The notes: generated by a model not told the origin, from the letters alone. 64,000 nt of DNA from Piper betle (GCA_033002965.1 JAURVB010013846.1:62001-126000), one strand, 5' to 3'; counted from the first letter of the stretch, positions 14,901-26,767 are shown. Numbers and translations: made by a program.

Positions 14901-17900
14901 GCTAGGCGGCAAAGAAAGACAAGGAGGCTCCGAGCGGAGCAACATCTTTCTTCAGGAAGGTCATCTTTATAGTAGTGAAGGGGCAAAGCTTTAGCAGTAG
15001 ATTTCCTCCTCTTATTGGCAAGAAGACGGCGACACAGCAACGATGCTTCTCGTTGGCAAAACTCTAAATCTCAATAACAGCAATGCCTTGAGGACCTGGG
15101 CAGCGAAGCAACCTTTTGGCGGGGTAGCACCTCGGTAGGCACGATGGCAAGGGAACTTTAAGAAGCTGGTTTGCATCAACAGCAGCTTTGGTGGTTTCCT
15201 TGCACGAGCAACAGCATGGTGGTGAAGGTGCGGGCTCCTAGGCGAGCTTTTACAGCTTCGCTCTAATAGTGTTTCTCCTTGAAAGGCTCCAAGGCAAGAT
15301 GATGATCTAGGCTGTGACAACCTCATGATGGCAAGATGGATAGCAATAGGTTTCCGAAAATGGTTTTCAAGGCTCAGCAAGGCAAGGCAGTAGCCGTCCT
15401 CCTCGACAATGCAGCAAGTGGCAACACTAGTGATAAAGCAAGTGACAGCGGGAGAGTAGCAACGGCAGTTAGGGGTAAGCATAGCACGTATAAAACCAAA
15501 AAATCATCCAAAATTGAACCAAAAAAAATTTTCAGTTCATTTTTGAACTAATTTAGTTTGGTTTTTAGTTGGGTAATAGGTAAACCAAATGCCATATGCG
15601 CATTTCAGTTCAGAACTGAAGCCAAACCTAATTAACTGAACTAACCGAAATTTTTAAAAAAATGCTATAAAATGTATATTTTATATTAATTATTATAAAA
15701 TTATAATAAATTTATAATAAAATTTTTTTAATATGATATATATTTAGAATTACTAATAAAATAATTATCTTTACTAAAATAATGATATGATTTTGATTAA
15801 ATAATTTAAAAAATCTATTTTTTTATAAATTATCATTCAATTAGGTTGTTCAGTTACTGAGCCGAACCCAAACATTTTGGTCGGTATTGAATTGAGTTTG
15901 CTTTCAGTTCAATCATGAAATCCGACCATCGAAGGGTTTCAGTTTGAAACCAAACCGACTGATGGCTCACGCCTAAAGGCAGTGAAGGCTACTTCCTTTG
16001 GTACATCGACAATAGCAAGGTGACGGGGGATGAAATGGACTCAGCAGGGCTCTTTATATTGGCATGAACTTGATCCGGCAGCAACACTTCAAGGTGAGGC
16101 TAGGTCACCAGTAGTGCTCCAACAAGCAAGGCTTCCTGGTAGGCAGCAAGTAACAAACCAGTAGCAGTGTATTCTCTCTGGCAAGGCATGTGCAGTAGCA
16201 ACATGAGGTTTCTCCTTTACAAGGCAACAACAACTTTGGTGATAGCAACTATCTAGCACCGGCTAGACTTCAAGGCAGGCAAGCGTATGTCGAAACCACA
16301 ACTGGAAGAGTTCCTGTCATTCCAGTTCTTCCACTAGGGTATGGACTATGTTTATAACATAGGCTGTTTGTAACCGATCTCCAGAAAATCATTTAACAAC
16401 CTAATAAAATCACAATAGTTTATTGTTGTAACCATACTCCTTGATTTTGAAGAGATTTTTAGGAGCTATAATATATTCTCCAAGGATTTGCTTCTAGAAT
16501 ATGGACCTTATAAGTAGGGTTCCACTGTATGATTTAATTGGGCCTCTCTTAAATCATACATTGGGCTTGGGCTACTATATCTCGGGCTGAATAAAAATGT
16601 GTACAGACATCTATACTTTCTGTATATTCGACATTTCTATTTACCCAGTATCATCTATATAAATCGGTTTTTATTTTCAGTTTTTGGGTTGCCTTTAGCT
16701 TCTTGGATGTGTATATGTCTTGTTCTGCCAACCCTTTTCTTACAAGTATGGAAGCCCATGTGCTTTATTCTATTGTTTGTCTAAAATTCTTCTTCTGCAA
16801 GTAGATTTTTTCACCCATGCAAATAGGAGTTTGTCTTATTTGCTTGGTTGTGATTTTGTCTGTTTTTTCTGTTCTGGTGTTCTCCCCCTCGAGATGCCAA
16901 GAGGTTATTTAGATCCTAGGGCTTTGTGTTTTCTGTAATTTTGTTGGGTATAGACATTGTTAATCGAACATGAAAATAGCTAGATTTTGTTGTGTAACAC
17001 TGTAGGTCGGTTCATCCTTGAATTGGTTCCGAGATATTACATACAACACTCCAAAAGTAACTAGAACAAACTACCTCAAGAGTGACTAACTTTAATTTAC
17101 CAGCTAGGTGACACGTACCAACATGAGCACTTCAAATTCAGCTCGTCCATTGGATATGTGATATTCAATCTCCTGCTGAACATCGAGATCTGCAAATTTA
17201 AACTCACAACATTAGATTAACAGGTAAAACAAACACAACTTGCAAGGCATGTTCAACACAAAAACAAACAAACTTTTGAAAGGCCTTCCTTGGGCAAAAC
17301 AGATGGAATTAGGACACACAAGGGAAGGAGTGTGATGACAAACAACATTATGTATTAGTTTAGTTCCTATTTATTAAGTGAGTCAAGTTGAGTCTTCATT
17401 AGAACAGCTTTTTATTGAAGTCTTATTTAATACTTCCTATTAAAGGATTAAGTATTAGTCAAGTCAAAAGTATTTAGACTGAGTCTTCCTTAGGAGGTTT
17501 TATTTTTTACTATTCTTCTTCTCCTTCTTCTTCGTTGAAGATTAAGCAAAACCATAGAGAAAAGATACAATTGTATCTACAATCTAGTTTTCCTTCCAGG
17601 TTTGCATCATTGTTTAGCAAAGTGGGCAGATTACATTTTATTTATTCATATAGGTCATGCAAAAAAATAGTTGGACTTTCTTCTTTACCACAGAGTAACA
17701 GAAGCAATAACATTTTATTTCACAATTACAAATCTAAAACTTCTATCACTTCATAAAGTTGACCATAAATCATAAATAACTCCAACTTTTCCTATCCAAT
17801 TGGGAGATATTCATCAAAATAATACAAAAACAATATTGCAAAATTAACCAACAAGCTTTCCCTAGATACATAAATCTATTCTGAAAAGTACTACTCCACT

Positions 17901-20500
17901 TCAACATGGAAATATTTGCAAATAAAAAGAAGTGCACCAAAATGCCAAGCAAATGTACCACATGTTATCTTCATTTGATTATTGGCAAAAATCCTCACCA
18001 GTTCTCCCTACAAAACCACAAATGTTCGCAGCGGTTAGCTGTACTGACTAAAAAAACTTAAAAACAAATATTACTCTAAAGTCAAATATTGAGAAAGGGA
18101 CCCCATTTAAGAATTAGACATACCTGAGTTCCACCATCATCCATTGGTACGCATTCAACAGCAATAAGTTTACCAACATCATCAACAGTTACAACATAAT
18201 CAGGATTAGTGCATCCTGAAAGATGCATTTCATGAAGGAATTGGTTAAAAATAACCACGTTGCAAATATTCAGTAATAGCACCTCAACAGACATTGCAAA
18301 AAACAGTGCTCAAAGCTCACCCTCAATATATTCCCTCGTTCCATTCTCAAGATGGCGAATCCACTGATAAGCAAGTCAATCACAAATTACTTTGTAAGAT
18401 GAAACTGGGATAAAAAAAATACTGAACATACAAAAAATTCCATTCACCTGGAACATGCATAAAGAAGTTCCATTTATGGGATAACCACAAGCTTGAAGTG
18501 TATTTCCTGGTTTGGCTTCTCCAACAATTTGCAATCCTTCAATTGCCGGTAGCAAGACTTCACCTACAGCAACAATGTAAAATGAACTTAGATATTCTTA
18601 GACATCTCGCAGGAAGAAACACATCAAAGATAATTGTCTTACCATCTGACGATGCATGCTCTTCATGCAGTGGAGGCATGTTAAAGTGACTGTCACTGAC
18701 ACCGACATCACGGGGGCCGCTTCCACTTCTGCCTTCCAAACCAGGATTCCCATGATTTTCAACACCTCTGATGTATGAAATGTAGTAATAAAAAAAAATT
18801 AGCGACCTTATTACTGAGTTTACTGACCATCTTGTGCATGAAGGAAATGAGAAATGAGAAAATTTTGAAATCATAGAAGAAATAAACCTATAGTTAGTAG
18901 TAAACTCCCATAGGTTGTCATCACTGGATTGATGTCGAAGACTAACACCATTACTGCCATTTACCACTTTCAAACCCAACATATTGTGGCCATGGTCAAG
19001 CTTTGGAGCATTAGAAGCAGAATCCAGTCGTTTCTCTTGTCGATAGGAATCATGAGAATGGTAATCAGAAATATTTGAAACCTGTGAACACCCCAGTCAA
19101 AGGCATCCTCCACAGACAAATTGAATATTGAAGGAGAAAAATTAGTAATTTTTGAACCTTCAATGCTTGATGACTCTGATTGTGAGAGGCGGTCAATCCA
19201 TCATGGCTTCTATTGGAAGAGACATCCATCACCCTATTCGGTAGAAAATTTTTTACACTGACACTAGGCTGTCGAAGAAATGAACAAAATTTTGGATGTA
19301 AATGTTCAGTTTCACAAAAAATGATGCATTTTTTTGCAATTTTTCATTGGAATACAGAAAGGCCTCTGAAGTTTAATCATTGTGGTTAAAATGAGATAGC
19401 TTACATCAAACATTCTAATCTTCATATGCAGCTGCTGAGATAAAATCTGGAGAAGTAAATGTTTAGAGTCAACTACAACTGTTTCAATATGCATGATAGG
19501 CAACATCCGCATGATACAACACATTAACAATAGAAGCCAAAATCCTACCCGCTGACAAAGAAAAGCTTCTCATACAAACATCAATATGCAGTCAGAATAC
19601 CTTTACACTATTGGTTATTGCTGATGCAGTTATAGCATGTGGCCGTACACCATATTCAGCTAAGAATGCAAGCAAAGATGAGGTGAAAACATACTTCTCA
19701 TCCTCGGTCACCTAAAAGATTCTTATAGACATCAGCTGCGCAAAATAATTGAACAAAGTATGAAATATGGGTATGGAACATTTGTCACCTTCAAATCATG
19801 CAACAACTTAGAGTTCTCCTCGAGATCGCTCTTCCTGCGAGCAAGATCCTTCAGAGCGGCAGTTATAGCATCATTTTGCTTTTCATTTAGTGCCTAGCTT
19901 ATGAGAAAAGATTATTAAACAATTAATCATGGCAACTGTAATTAATGAAAACACTGAGGGGAATGTGTACAAGTACAACTACCGACCATACGCAAATCAG
20001 AGAATCTCCTCTCTAGGACATACATCTCACTCAGCAGCTGCAGCTCCTAAAAGTTCGTTTTTGAAAAAGTTATAAAAAGAGACATCAATGTATGATTCTT
20101 ACTTAAAAATCAAATCATTTTGTATAATTAAAACTTATATACCCTAACATAGGCTTGGGTTATCTGATCACGAAGTCTCAAAATCTCCTCCTGCTGCATC
20201 CTAGCCTTTGATATAAGTTCCTGTTTAGCGTGAATAAATATTTGGTATTGCAAATTGATGGATGCAAAAAATGAAGTAAAAATATTATGTTATATCACCA
20301 TAGTCTCGTGGTCCAAGAAAGAACTATCATCCCCCTTCAAGGTCCTTTGACTAGAGTGTTCTTCATTGTCATTCCTGAAAGAAGGCTTAATAAACTTGAA
20401 ATGAACCTTTTAAGATAAAATAATTAAGCATGGAGAAAACTCCTACCTTGATAGCTGGGTAAGATTTGCAAGTTAGTATATTCGTGAAGAGTCATAACAA
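8902..20500 (-). CDS. Plant coiled-coil protein with C-terminal A9/AIR9-like domain, at least 19 exons
   Basis: Exons (minus): about 20500..20447, 20374..20299, 20220..20143, 20046..19987, 19893..19789, 19711..19601, 19446..19405, 19268..19158, 19081..18888, 18767..18643, 18563..18448, 18363..18321, 18215..18124, 18007..17959, 17189..17119, 12413..12300, 11782..11694, 9978..9933, 8934..8902. Every junction from the second exon on has GT-AG borders and keeps frame, giving about 515 residues. The N-terminal half is helical and charged (MQQEEILRLRDQ, LARRKSDLEENSKLL), then comes a polar Ser/His-rich linker. The C-terminal half has GLQIVGEAKPGNTLQACGYP, TNPDYVVTVDDVGKLIAVEC and FVVTCSNGTSYPF, resembling the Ig-like A9 repeats of AIR9-type proteins; it ends ALYDKRKGKM. 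I know this as an uncharacterised conserved plant family with no firm name; a cytoskeletal role would be a guess. The intron between 17118 and 12414 is 4.7 kb because of an inserted element. The 5' end is uncertain: in the first exon a TAA lies immediately upstream in the required frame. Confidence 0.85.
10524..10870 (+). mobile_element. Possible solo or truncated copia-type LTR inside an intron
   Basis: Starts with TGTTGGGTTAAATA, a common opening of plant Ty1-copia LTRs, and carries a TATA-like CTATAAATAAGG about 150 bases in, followed by a CT-rich, then intergenic-like stretch. It sits in the intron between 11693 and 9979. I could not find a matching CA end or a target-site duplication, so borders and identity are tentative. 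Confidence 0.35.
13129..17041. mobile_element. TG...CA-bounded LTR-like element with 5-bp TSD (solo LTR or LARD)
   Basis: The sequence opens with TGTAAAACCCC and closes with GAGATATTACA, giving the 5'-TG...CA-3' ends and a short TGTAA/TTACA inverted repeat typical of LTRs. It is flanked by a perfect TACAA duplication (13124-13128 and 17042-17046). Length is 3.9 kb, or about 3.4 kb without the MITE nested at 15470-15975. Open frames inside (for example 13491-13817 and 14044-14322) are Pro/Ser/His-rich and show no gag, protease, reverse transcriptase or integrase motif, so it is either a very large solo LTR or a non-autonomous derivative. It lies in an intron of the coiled-coil/A9 gene and explains that intron's size. 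Confidence 0.7.
15470..15975. mobile_element. hAT-type MITE nested in the LTR-like element
   Basis: A 506-bp AT-rich element with terminal inverted repeats: left TAGGGGTAAGCAT, right (reverse complement) TAGGCGTGAGCCAT. It is flanked by an 8-bp duplication matching at 7 positions (ACGGCAGT at 15462-15469, AAGGCAGT at 15976-15983). Eight-base duplications and TAGGG-like termini are characteristic of hAT transposons. It has no coding capacity. Internal tracts (AACTGAA / TTCAGTT motifs) are repeated near both ends. Confidence 0.75.
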
Positions 20501-21845
20501 ACTTCTAATTCTGTCTGTTGGTAAATCAAATCAAGATGGAGCACACACGTTGGGCAGACACCTTCCAAATCCTACTCAGAGTGGTTTTATATACTTATGA
20601 GGGTTCTGACGTTAAAGCCATCCAGCATAAAACTGACAACTTGTTTTTCATGGCTTGATGCCATGGATCTAAACTTGAAACAATGAATAGGTGACATAAA
20701 AGCCATGCCCCTGATCCCAACCTAGCTAAAATGATGATGGTGATGAATAGGAGAAGTATATACAGCATTTACGGGAAAGAACACTCATCTATATTGTTAC
20801 ATTTATTAGCCAAGAATTATAACGTTCCTTGCCCATGATTTTAAGTTAATCCTAATACATATTAGGTTGGTACCCTTCATACTCCAAGAACACGGTTTAT
20901 GTTTTCAACAACGTTGAACCGTAGAATAGAATTCTATACCACTGACCCCATTAAAGTGCATTTGTATCAATCTTCGGTTCACAATCACGTTCTGTGGCAA
21001 ATGCTATATGACGCTCATATATATTCATATCTCAAATTTGATTTCATTCTTAATACACCCATAATTCAACTGCACCCCCGTGATATTCACAGTCGTATTA
21101 TCCAATTGAATGCTAATGTTCCATAAAAAAGGCCTCAAACTGTAATAGTTCAAGCAAGCCCCTCTTCATTTTTCTGTTTCGCAAACACTGATAATCACCT
21201 CCCCCTCTATACAAGCTAGAAAATCATTGCTACGATCATCAACTACGAAAACGTAAGCTCAATTTCAAGAAATGAGGATCAGGAAACAACAAATGAACGA
21301 GAGAAGTTTGATGTGAACCTCGAATCAACTCCTTTCTTCTGAAACATGATGGAGGGGGCACAGGTCGAATACTCTCCAACCGCCGTCTCATCGCTCCAGA
21401 ATTCCTGTCGCCGGCACAGCCATCTACATGAATGGGCGAAAGAGATGGCGCCAGCTGCTCCCGCCGCCGCACGGCGACGGATCTCGTCTCTGTGTCCGCC
21501 GCACTGCTCGTCGGAGCTGGACAAGGGTTTTTCCGGCCGATCAACGCTGCCGATTTGGGGGATTTAGGGCTTGCTGGCGCGAAATTAGCGACGAGGGAGG
21601 AAATGGGCGGCCGGTGGGCATCATATGCTGCGGGTAGTTGGGTCGAGCTTTGCCATATGTAAACCCGTTTTAATGGGTTATTGTTTTTTCCGAAAAATGT
21701 TTTTAATGGTCCATAAAAAAAATTATATAAAATCTCAAAAAAATTATCACAAGTTTTGTTTTTGTTAGAATTATAAAAAATAATCGAGCTTATAAAATAA
21801 CTTTTGTAAGATGTAGTTATTCTTAAAAAATCTAATGCCATTGTT
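20501..21845. other. Upstream region and possible 5' leader of the coiled-coil/A9 gene
   Basis: No conserved coding exon recognised. A GC-rich patch at about 21330-21650 has the look of a promoter or 5' untranslated exon for the minus-strand gene. The open frames there are overlapping, low in conservation signals and differ on both strands. Confidence 0.35.
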
Positions 21846-21855
21846 TGACAAAAAT

Positions 21856-22741
21856 CATGGTTGCATAAATCGGAATCGGAATCGGAATCGGTTTTCCAGT
21901 GAATCGGAATCGGAATCGGAATCGGTCTGAATCGGCCAGGAATCGGTTCAGTTGAATCGGTCCAAATTAATTTAATCAGTTATATATAATAATTTGACAA
22001 TTTATAATATAAATATATTAAAATTAAGTATTGATGTTATTTTGATATTATTCTGTGTATTATAGTTTTTGATATTTTTAAATATTTTTTAAGATTTTTT
22101 TAAATTATTTCGAATTAATTATTATTTTTAACTCGAGTTAGACTCGAGTCAACTTTTAATTACAAGAATGCCACCGTGCGATTTTTACCCTCCGCCGCCG
22201 CCGGCAGCCCGGTCGGCGGCGAGTCTCGCGGCGGCGATGTCGGCAGCCCGGCCGGACGAACCGTCGGCGGCCCGGAGCCGGCGGCGGAGTCGGCGGCGAT
22301 TCGTGCGTGCCCGATTCGGTCCGGCCACGGGTGGGCGGCGATGTTGCGAGGTCGGCGGCGAGGTCGGCAGCCCGGTCGGCGGCGAGCGCGGAGTCGGGGC
22401 CGCACGGCGAGGCGGAAACCGGGCGGCGGCGGGCGGACGAGCGGCGGCGGTGTCGGGGGAGCGGGTTTGATTTTAGGGTTTTAAAATCCAAATTACCATT
22501 TTACCCATGCTTAAATAATTTAATAAAAATCATACCTAGGGTATTTTGGTAATTTCCTAAAAAACCGATTCGATTTAAATCGGCCGATTCCGATTCCGAT
22601 TTAAATCGGTCGGAATCGGCCGAACTCGGCCGATTCCGGGCCGATTCGGGGCCGCCCGATTCGGCCCCGAAATCGGATCGGCGCGACGCCGATCCGATGA
22701 ATCGGCCGATTCCGCACGGAATCGGCCGATTTCTCCAACAG
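21856..22741. mobile_element. Non-autonomous Mutator-like element (MULE) with 10-bp TSD
   Basis: An 886-bp element flanked by a perfect 10-bp duplication TGACAAAAAT (21846-21855 and 22742-22751). Ends are imperfect inverted repeats: left CATGGTTGCATAAATCGG, right (reverse complement) CTGTTGGAGAAATCGG. Both subterminal regions are filled with short GGAATCGG / CCGATTCC repeats. The centre (about 22180-22470) is over 70% G+C by eye, with overlapping open frames on both strands that encode only low-complexity Arg/Pro/Ala-rich peptides, so no transposase is present. TSDs of 8-11 bp with this architecture indicate the Mutator superfamily; the GC-rich core resembles the captured sequence seen in Pack-MULEs, though no parent gene can be named. 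Confidence 0.75.
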
Positions 22742-22751
22742 TGACAAAAAT

Positions 22752-23700
22752 AAAGATAATCAAATATTTTGATAAAGGTATCAACAATAGTGGGTTGGGG
22801 ATCATGGCTAAATTGTGGAAAAAGAAGGAAGAGAGAAAATGAAAGAGAAGGGGAGGGAGGAAACAGATGTTTGATGAAAAAGAAATGAGAGAAGCCCACG
22901 GCCGTCTGATAAGAAAATCGGAGGAGAAAAAAAAATTTATAATTAAATTGTTAAATAATTTTTATTTTTTTATTTTTATATTTTAAAAATTTATAATAAT
23001 TTTACATTGAATATGCTGTTTGTTTGTTTTAATTTTGAGCTTGTTATTAAAACAATATAAAATTATAAACGACAATAATGATTAAAAAATATATTTGACA
23101 AAACACAATAAATTACAATATCACTAAAATTGTCTATAAAAGGTTACAAAACTAAAAAGCATTTGATCTCTTTTTTAACAAAAATTGAATTAAATTCTCG
23201 GCATAAATACAACCGCTGCCAAAAGTGATTTTATGAGTTCTATTATTTTTTTATAATTAAAATAAAAAACGATTGTGACAATAATTTATTAAAATTTTAT
23301 AAAAATCAAACAGAGTATCGCATATTTTAAGTTGAAGCAACTTTTGTGTGACGTGCTAGTGCACACAGTGGGTAGTTTTCTGGGTTACAGCGCAGGTGGA
23401 AATGAATAAAAGGTTGAGAGAAATGACAGAAGAAGCGCGTGGTTTGGTGTATGGGGAAGGATAAAAACTAAGAGCCGGGTAGCGTATTAATGGCCTTTGC
23501 TTGCAGGGCGCAGGAAAAGATTTGGCGAGAGAGTATGACTTGACGGTGGAACAGCGGCTGTCTACTCCTCATCTCTAGTCCACAGCACCGAGTTGAAGTG
23601 CCCAAAGTAGCCACCCCACCAGGGCACCTCCATCAAATTTTATTTTATTTTATATTAATTAATATAAAAATTTTAGGATTAGGATGATATTTTATCCGAG
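22752..23700. other. AT-rich intergenic region
   Basis: No gene recognised. A/T homopolymer runs dominate; a more balanced stretch around 23340-23630 has no open frame of interest. Confidence 0.45.
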
Positions 23701-24175
23701 ATTTAATCCTAGTTTCTATTTTATTCACGATTTAATATTTAATAGTGATATTTTAATTAAGTAATTAAATAAGCTTATTCACTTAGTCCGGGTTTGAATA
23801 AAAATTATTAACCCATTATTCATCATTTTTTTCAAATTAAAAAAGGCGCTACCTTAGATCATCCTAGTTTCTATTTTATTCACGATTTAATATTTAATAG
23901 TGATATTTTCATTAAGTAATTAAATAAGCTTATTCACTTAGTCTGAGTTTGAATATAAATTATTAACCCATAATTTATCATGTTTTTTAAATTAGAAAAG
24001 GTGCTACCCTAGATCGGGATTTAATTTTAATTTCTATTTTATTCAAGATTTAATATTTAATAGTGATATTTTAATTAAGTAATTAAATAAGCCTATTCAC
24101 TTAGTCCAGGTCTAAATACAAATTATTAGCCCATAAGTCATCTTTTTTTAAAAAAATAGAAAAGGCACTGCCTTA
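23701..24175. repeat. Three-copy tandem repeat of about 155-163 bp
   Basis: The block containing TTTCTATTTTATTCACGATT, then TAATAGTGATATTTTAATTA, then AAGCTTATTCACTTAGTC and a final GGCGCTACCTTAGATC occurs three times, starting near 23701, 23857 and 24013. The first step is 155 bp, the second 163 bp. Copies differ by scattered substitutions and small indels, so the array is not recent. Confidence 0.85.
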
Positions 24176-26071
24176 GAATCGGCTATCCCTAGCCAACTCT
24201 TGCTTGAAGCCTTTTATTCATGGTTTTTTTGCTTTTTTAATAGATTGAGTCAGACTGATCCAATTTGATTTTCACTTAAATCTAAACTAAAATAAAATCT
24301 GGAGATAATTAAGTTAATAAGAAAAAGACCATTGGATCATGAATGGAGATCATTCCCTCGTTTAATGGTATGTTCCTTCAAATTTAGCCTGAAAACTGAA
24401 CTTCCAATTAAGCTCGAACCGAACCGAACATATGTCATTACCAAGGTTTTGCTCAACCTGATTCCTCTTAAAAATGTGGTGCTCTGATTTTAACCTCGAC
24501 CTAAATTTAAATTCGATTCGGGTTTGAATAGTAACGCAAACAAATCAAAACATAATATAAATCAAGTTCAGCCGTGTGACCACCTGCCTCCTTCCCTTGG
24601 ATTTGCCTCTGTAAACCAATACATTGGACCGTGTAATTAAAACAATCTCGTCGTCGTGTCAACAGAAGATAATAGTTGTCTTCACGCAGCAAGAAGAAGA
24701 TAAAAGAAACGAAGACTTAGAAGAGGCGACTTTGGAGCTAACATCTCTCTCTTCGCTTGTTTCGCAGACGTCGGCTACATGGCGTAGACGAGAAATCCGA
24801 GGGCAGTAGAAAAACTAGCGCACAGGGGTGGTCGCTGGTCTACATCTTTATATCAAGCACAATTTCCTACGTTTACACGAGTGCCGTGGACATCCCTTCC
24901 CAGTCTATAACCCATGCGATGCAACTCAAAATCAAGACAGGTGGATGATGTGAGCTCTCAGTGACTTGCTGTACTGTATTTGTCAACATTTGGTTTGTTC
25001 GGTATGGATTCAGATCGAGATTGATGTGTTTGACGACGTCCATATTTTCTTTCCACCTGGTGACGATATTAGAATCTCAATCAATTAGTTAATTAACATG
25101 TTTTCTATACAATATATATATATATAGAGATATGATATAAGATGATCAAAGACGAAGGAGGGCTTTCTTTTCAACGTGTCTCTTCTGCCTATTGGTCTTC
25201 CTCTCCTCTTGTCAATAAATTTACGTAAAAATAAATGATAATTACGGGTAATAAGAAAGTAAATAACCGTAATTCTTGGGTTTGTATATGACAATGTAAA
25301 ATCAAAATGTAAATAATAAAGTGTATGAGCGATTGAAGCAATTAAGTAAATAAGAATAATTTATTTTAGAGAAAGGAAAATATCTAATGGTCTTATTTCC
25401 CAAACAGGCTTAAAAGAGTAGATTAACTGCCTAAATGTAGTCTTATTTACCTCCATTTTTACTATTAAAAATAAATACGGGAATGGTGTAGACGTCTTCA
25501 AACCTTATTTCTAAATTAAAGGGTTAATGATTTTTTACGATATTTTTGATAAATCATAGAAATTTGGTGTAGTTATTTCATTAAAAAATCAATAAAATCA
25601 AGTATAACTTCCACACCTACCTATAAACCCCCATTCTCCTGAAAGAATATCATGAACCAAACAAACATTTATTTTTGCTCCATTTTTTAATACATTTTAA
25701 TAATTTTGTGAGACATGAGTTGGTTTTTGTTTATTATTGTGTTACCAGTTTGCTTGTTTGGCACAAGAGTAACTTAAATTACATGAAATTTCAAAATTGT
25801 CAACTTTAATAAAAATAGTTATACTCAACATGTTTTATTTACAAAAATTAAACTAAATAAATTATATTGTATCTAAATTAAGCATGGTTTGTTCAAGTGA
25901 GAGCATAAATAATCATAATTACGTTTAACAAATGAATTAGCAAAAAGAGTTTTAACAAATAAATCGGATTTGATGGTTATTATAATAACCACCTCTTAAG
26001 AGAAAGCAACGCATGGCCACGTTATAAAACCAATCAAAGCAATACTCAAACCACTCATCACCACAACAACG
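24176..26071. other. Intergenic region
   Basis: No supportable gene. A TA microsatellite lies at about 25112-25126. The last few hundred bases precede the plus-strand gene at 26072 and should hold its promoter, but no confident TATA box stands out. Confidence 0.4.
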
Positions 26072-26742
26072 ATGGAGTACCACCACGGTTGGTCGGACAC
26101 GTCCGAGGACGACGGCCGGTGCCGCCGCCACCCGTTGCCGCCGCTCCACGGCGTCTGCCCCGCCTGCCTCCGCGAGCGCCTCTCCCTCCTCTGCCCCGAC
26201 TGCGCCTCCCCGCGCACGTCCTGCTCCTGCCAACCCTCCTCCGCCTCCACCTCCACCTCCACCTCCACCTCCGCCGCCATCTTGTCGTCGTCCGACCACG
26301 CCGCCGTCGGCACCGTCGCCCCAATGTCCTACTTCATCAGCGCCGAGCCATCACTCCGCCGCTCCCGCTCCGCCGCCATGCCCTTCCTCCGCTCCCGCCC
26401 CTCCGACGCCTGCCGCGCCGCTCCGGCCCCGGCCCCTCCCGATAACGAAAGGCCGAGGCTTTCGATCCTTTCGATCTCCAAGGTGCTGCATTTCCGGGTT
26501 TTCCGGAGGGAGAAGTCGAAGATAGGGAGCGACGGCGAGGCGGAGCGTGTGGAAGCGAAGGGGATTGCGGAGAGGCTTTACCGGTCGAGATCGGTGGGGG
26601 CTTCTTGCCGACCACCCGAGCCGCCGTTGACGGGCGGGGAGGGAAGGGGTGGGGCTGGCACTTCCCCAGTCCGATCAAGGCTTTTCGGCAGAGCAAAGCG
26701 GATAAGATTTTGCAGCAAAGGTCTCCCCTTTGCAGAGGTTGA
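26072..26742 (+). CDS. Hypothetical plant protein with OCTOPUS/DUF740-like N-terminal Cys motif, frame-disrupted
   Basis: Single-exon GC-rich gene. The open frame runs 26072-26767 (231 residues), but its last 40 or so residues look wrong. The N-terminus has C-X3-HPLPPLHGVCPACLRERL followed by CPDC, like the C-X2-HP...GFCPSCLRERL motif of OCTOPUS/DUF740 plant proteins, then a Ser/Thr-Cys low-complexity stretch. Mid-region motifs include MSYFISAEPSLRRSRSAAMP and LSILSISKVLHFRVFRREK, and RLYRSRSVG. From about 26645 the neighbouring frame encodes GWGWHFPSPIKAFRQSKADK then ILQQRSPLCRG and a stop at 26740-26742, the C-terminus I expect for this family. The frames would join if one G is missing in the run AAGGGGTGGGG near 26646. 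The first ATG is used as the start; it follows a clean 5' region. Function is unknown; the family is associated with plasma-membrane phloem regulators only by the N-terminal motif. Confidence 0.65.
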
Positions 26743-26767
26743 TTGGATTGGATCCGCCGATTGGTAA

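Noticed and set aside
18124..18563. Identity as the actin-binding protein SCAB1
   Set aside because: The coiled-coil plus Ig-like layout is similar, but the specific motifs (NPDYVVTVDDVGK..., ALYDKRKGKM) fit a different uncharacterised family better.
21239..21841. 200-residue minus-strand open frame upstream of the coiled-coil gene
   Set aside because: Does not join the first recognisable exon and resembles promoter or leader sequence; other frames are equally open.
22160..22491. Overlapping Arg/Pro/Ala-rich open frames
   Set aside because: They are products of GC-rich low-complexity DNA in the core of the Mutator-like element; several frames on both strands are open at once.
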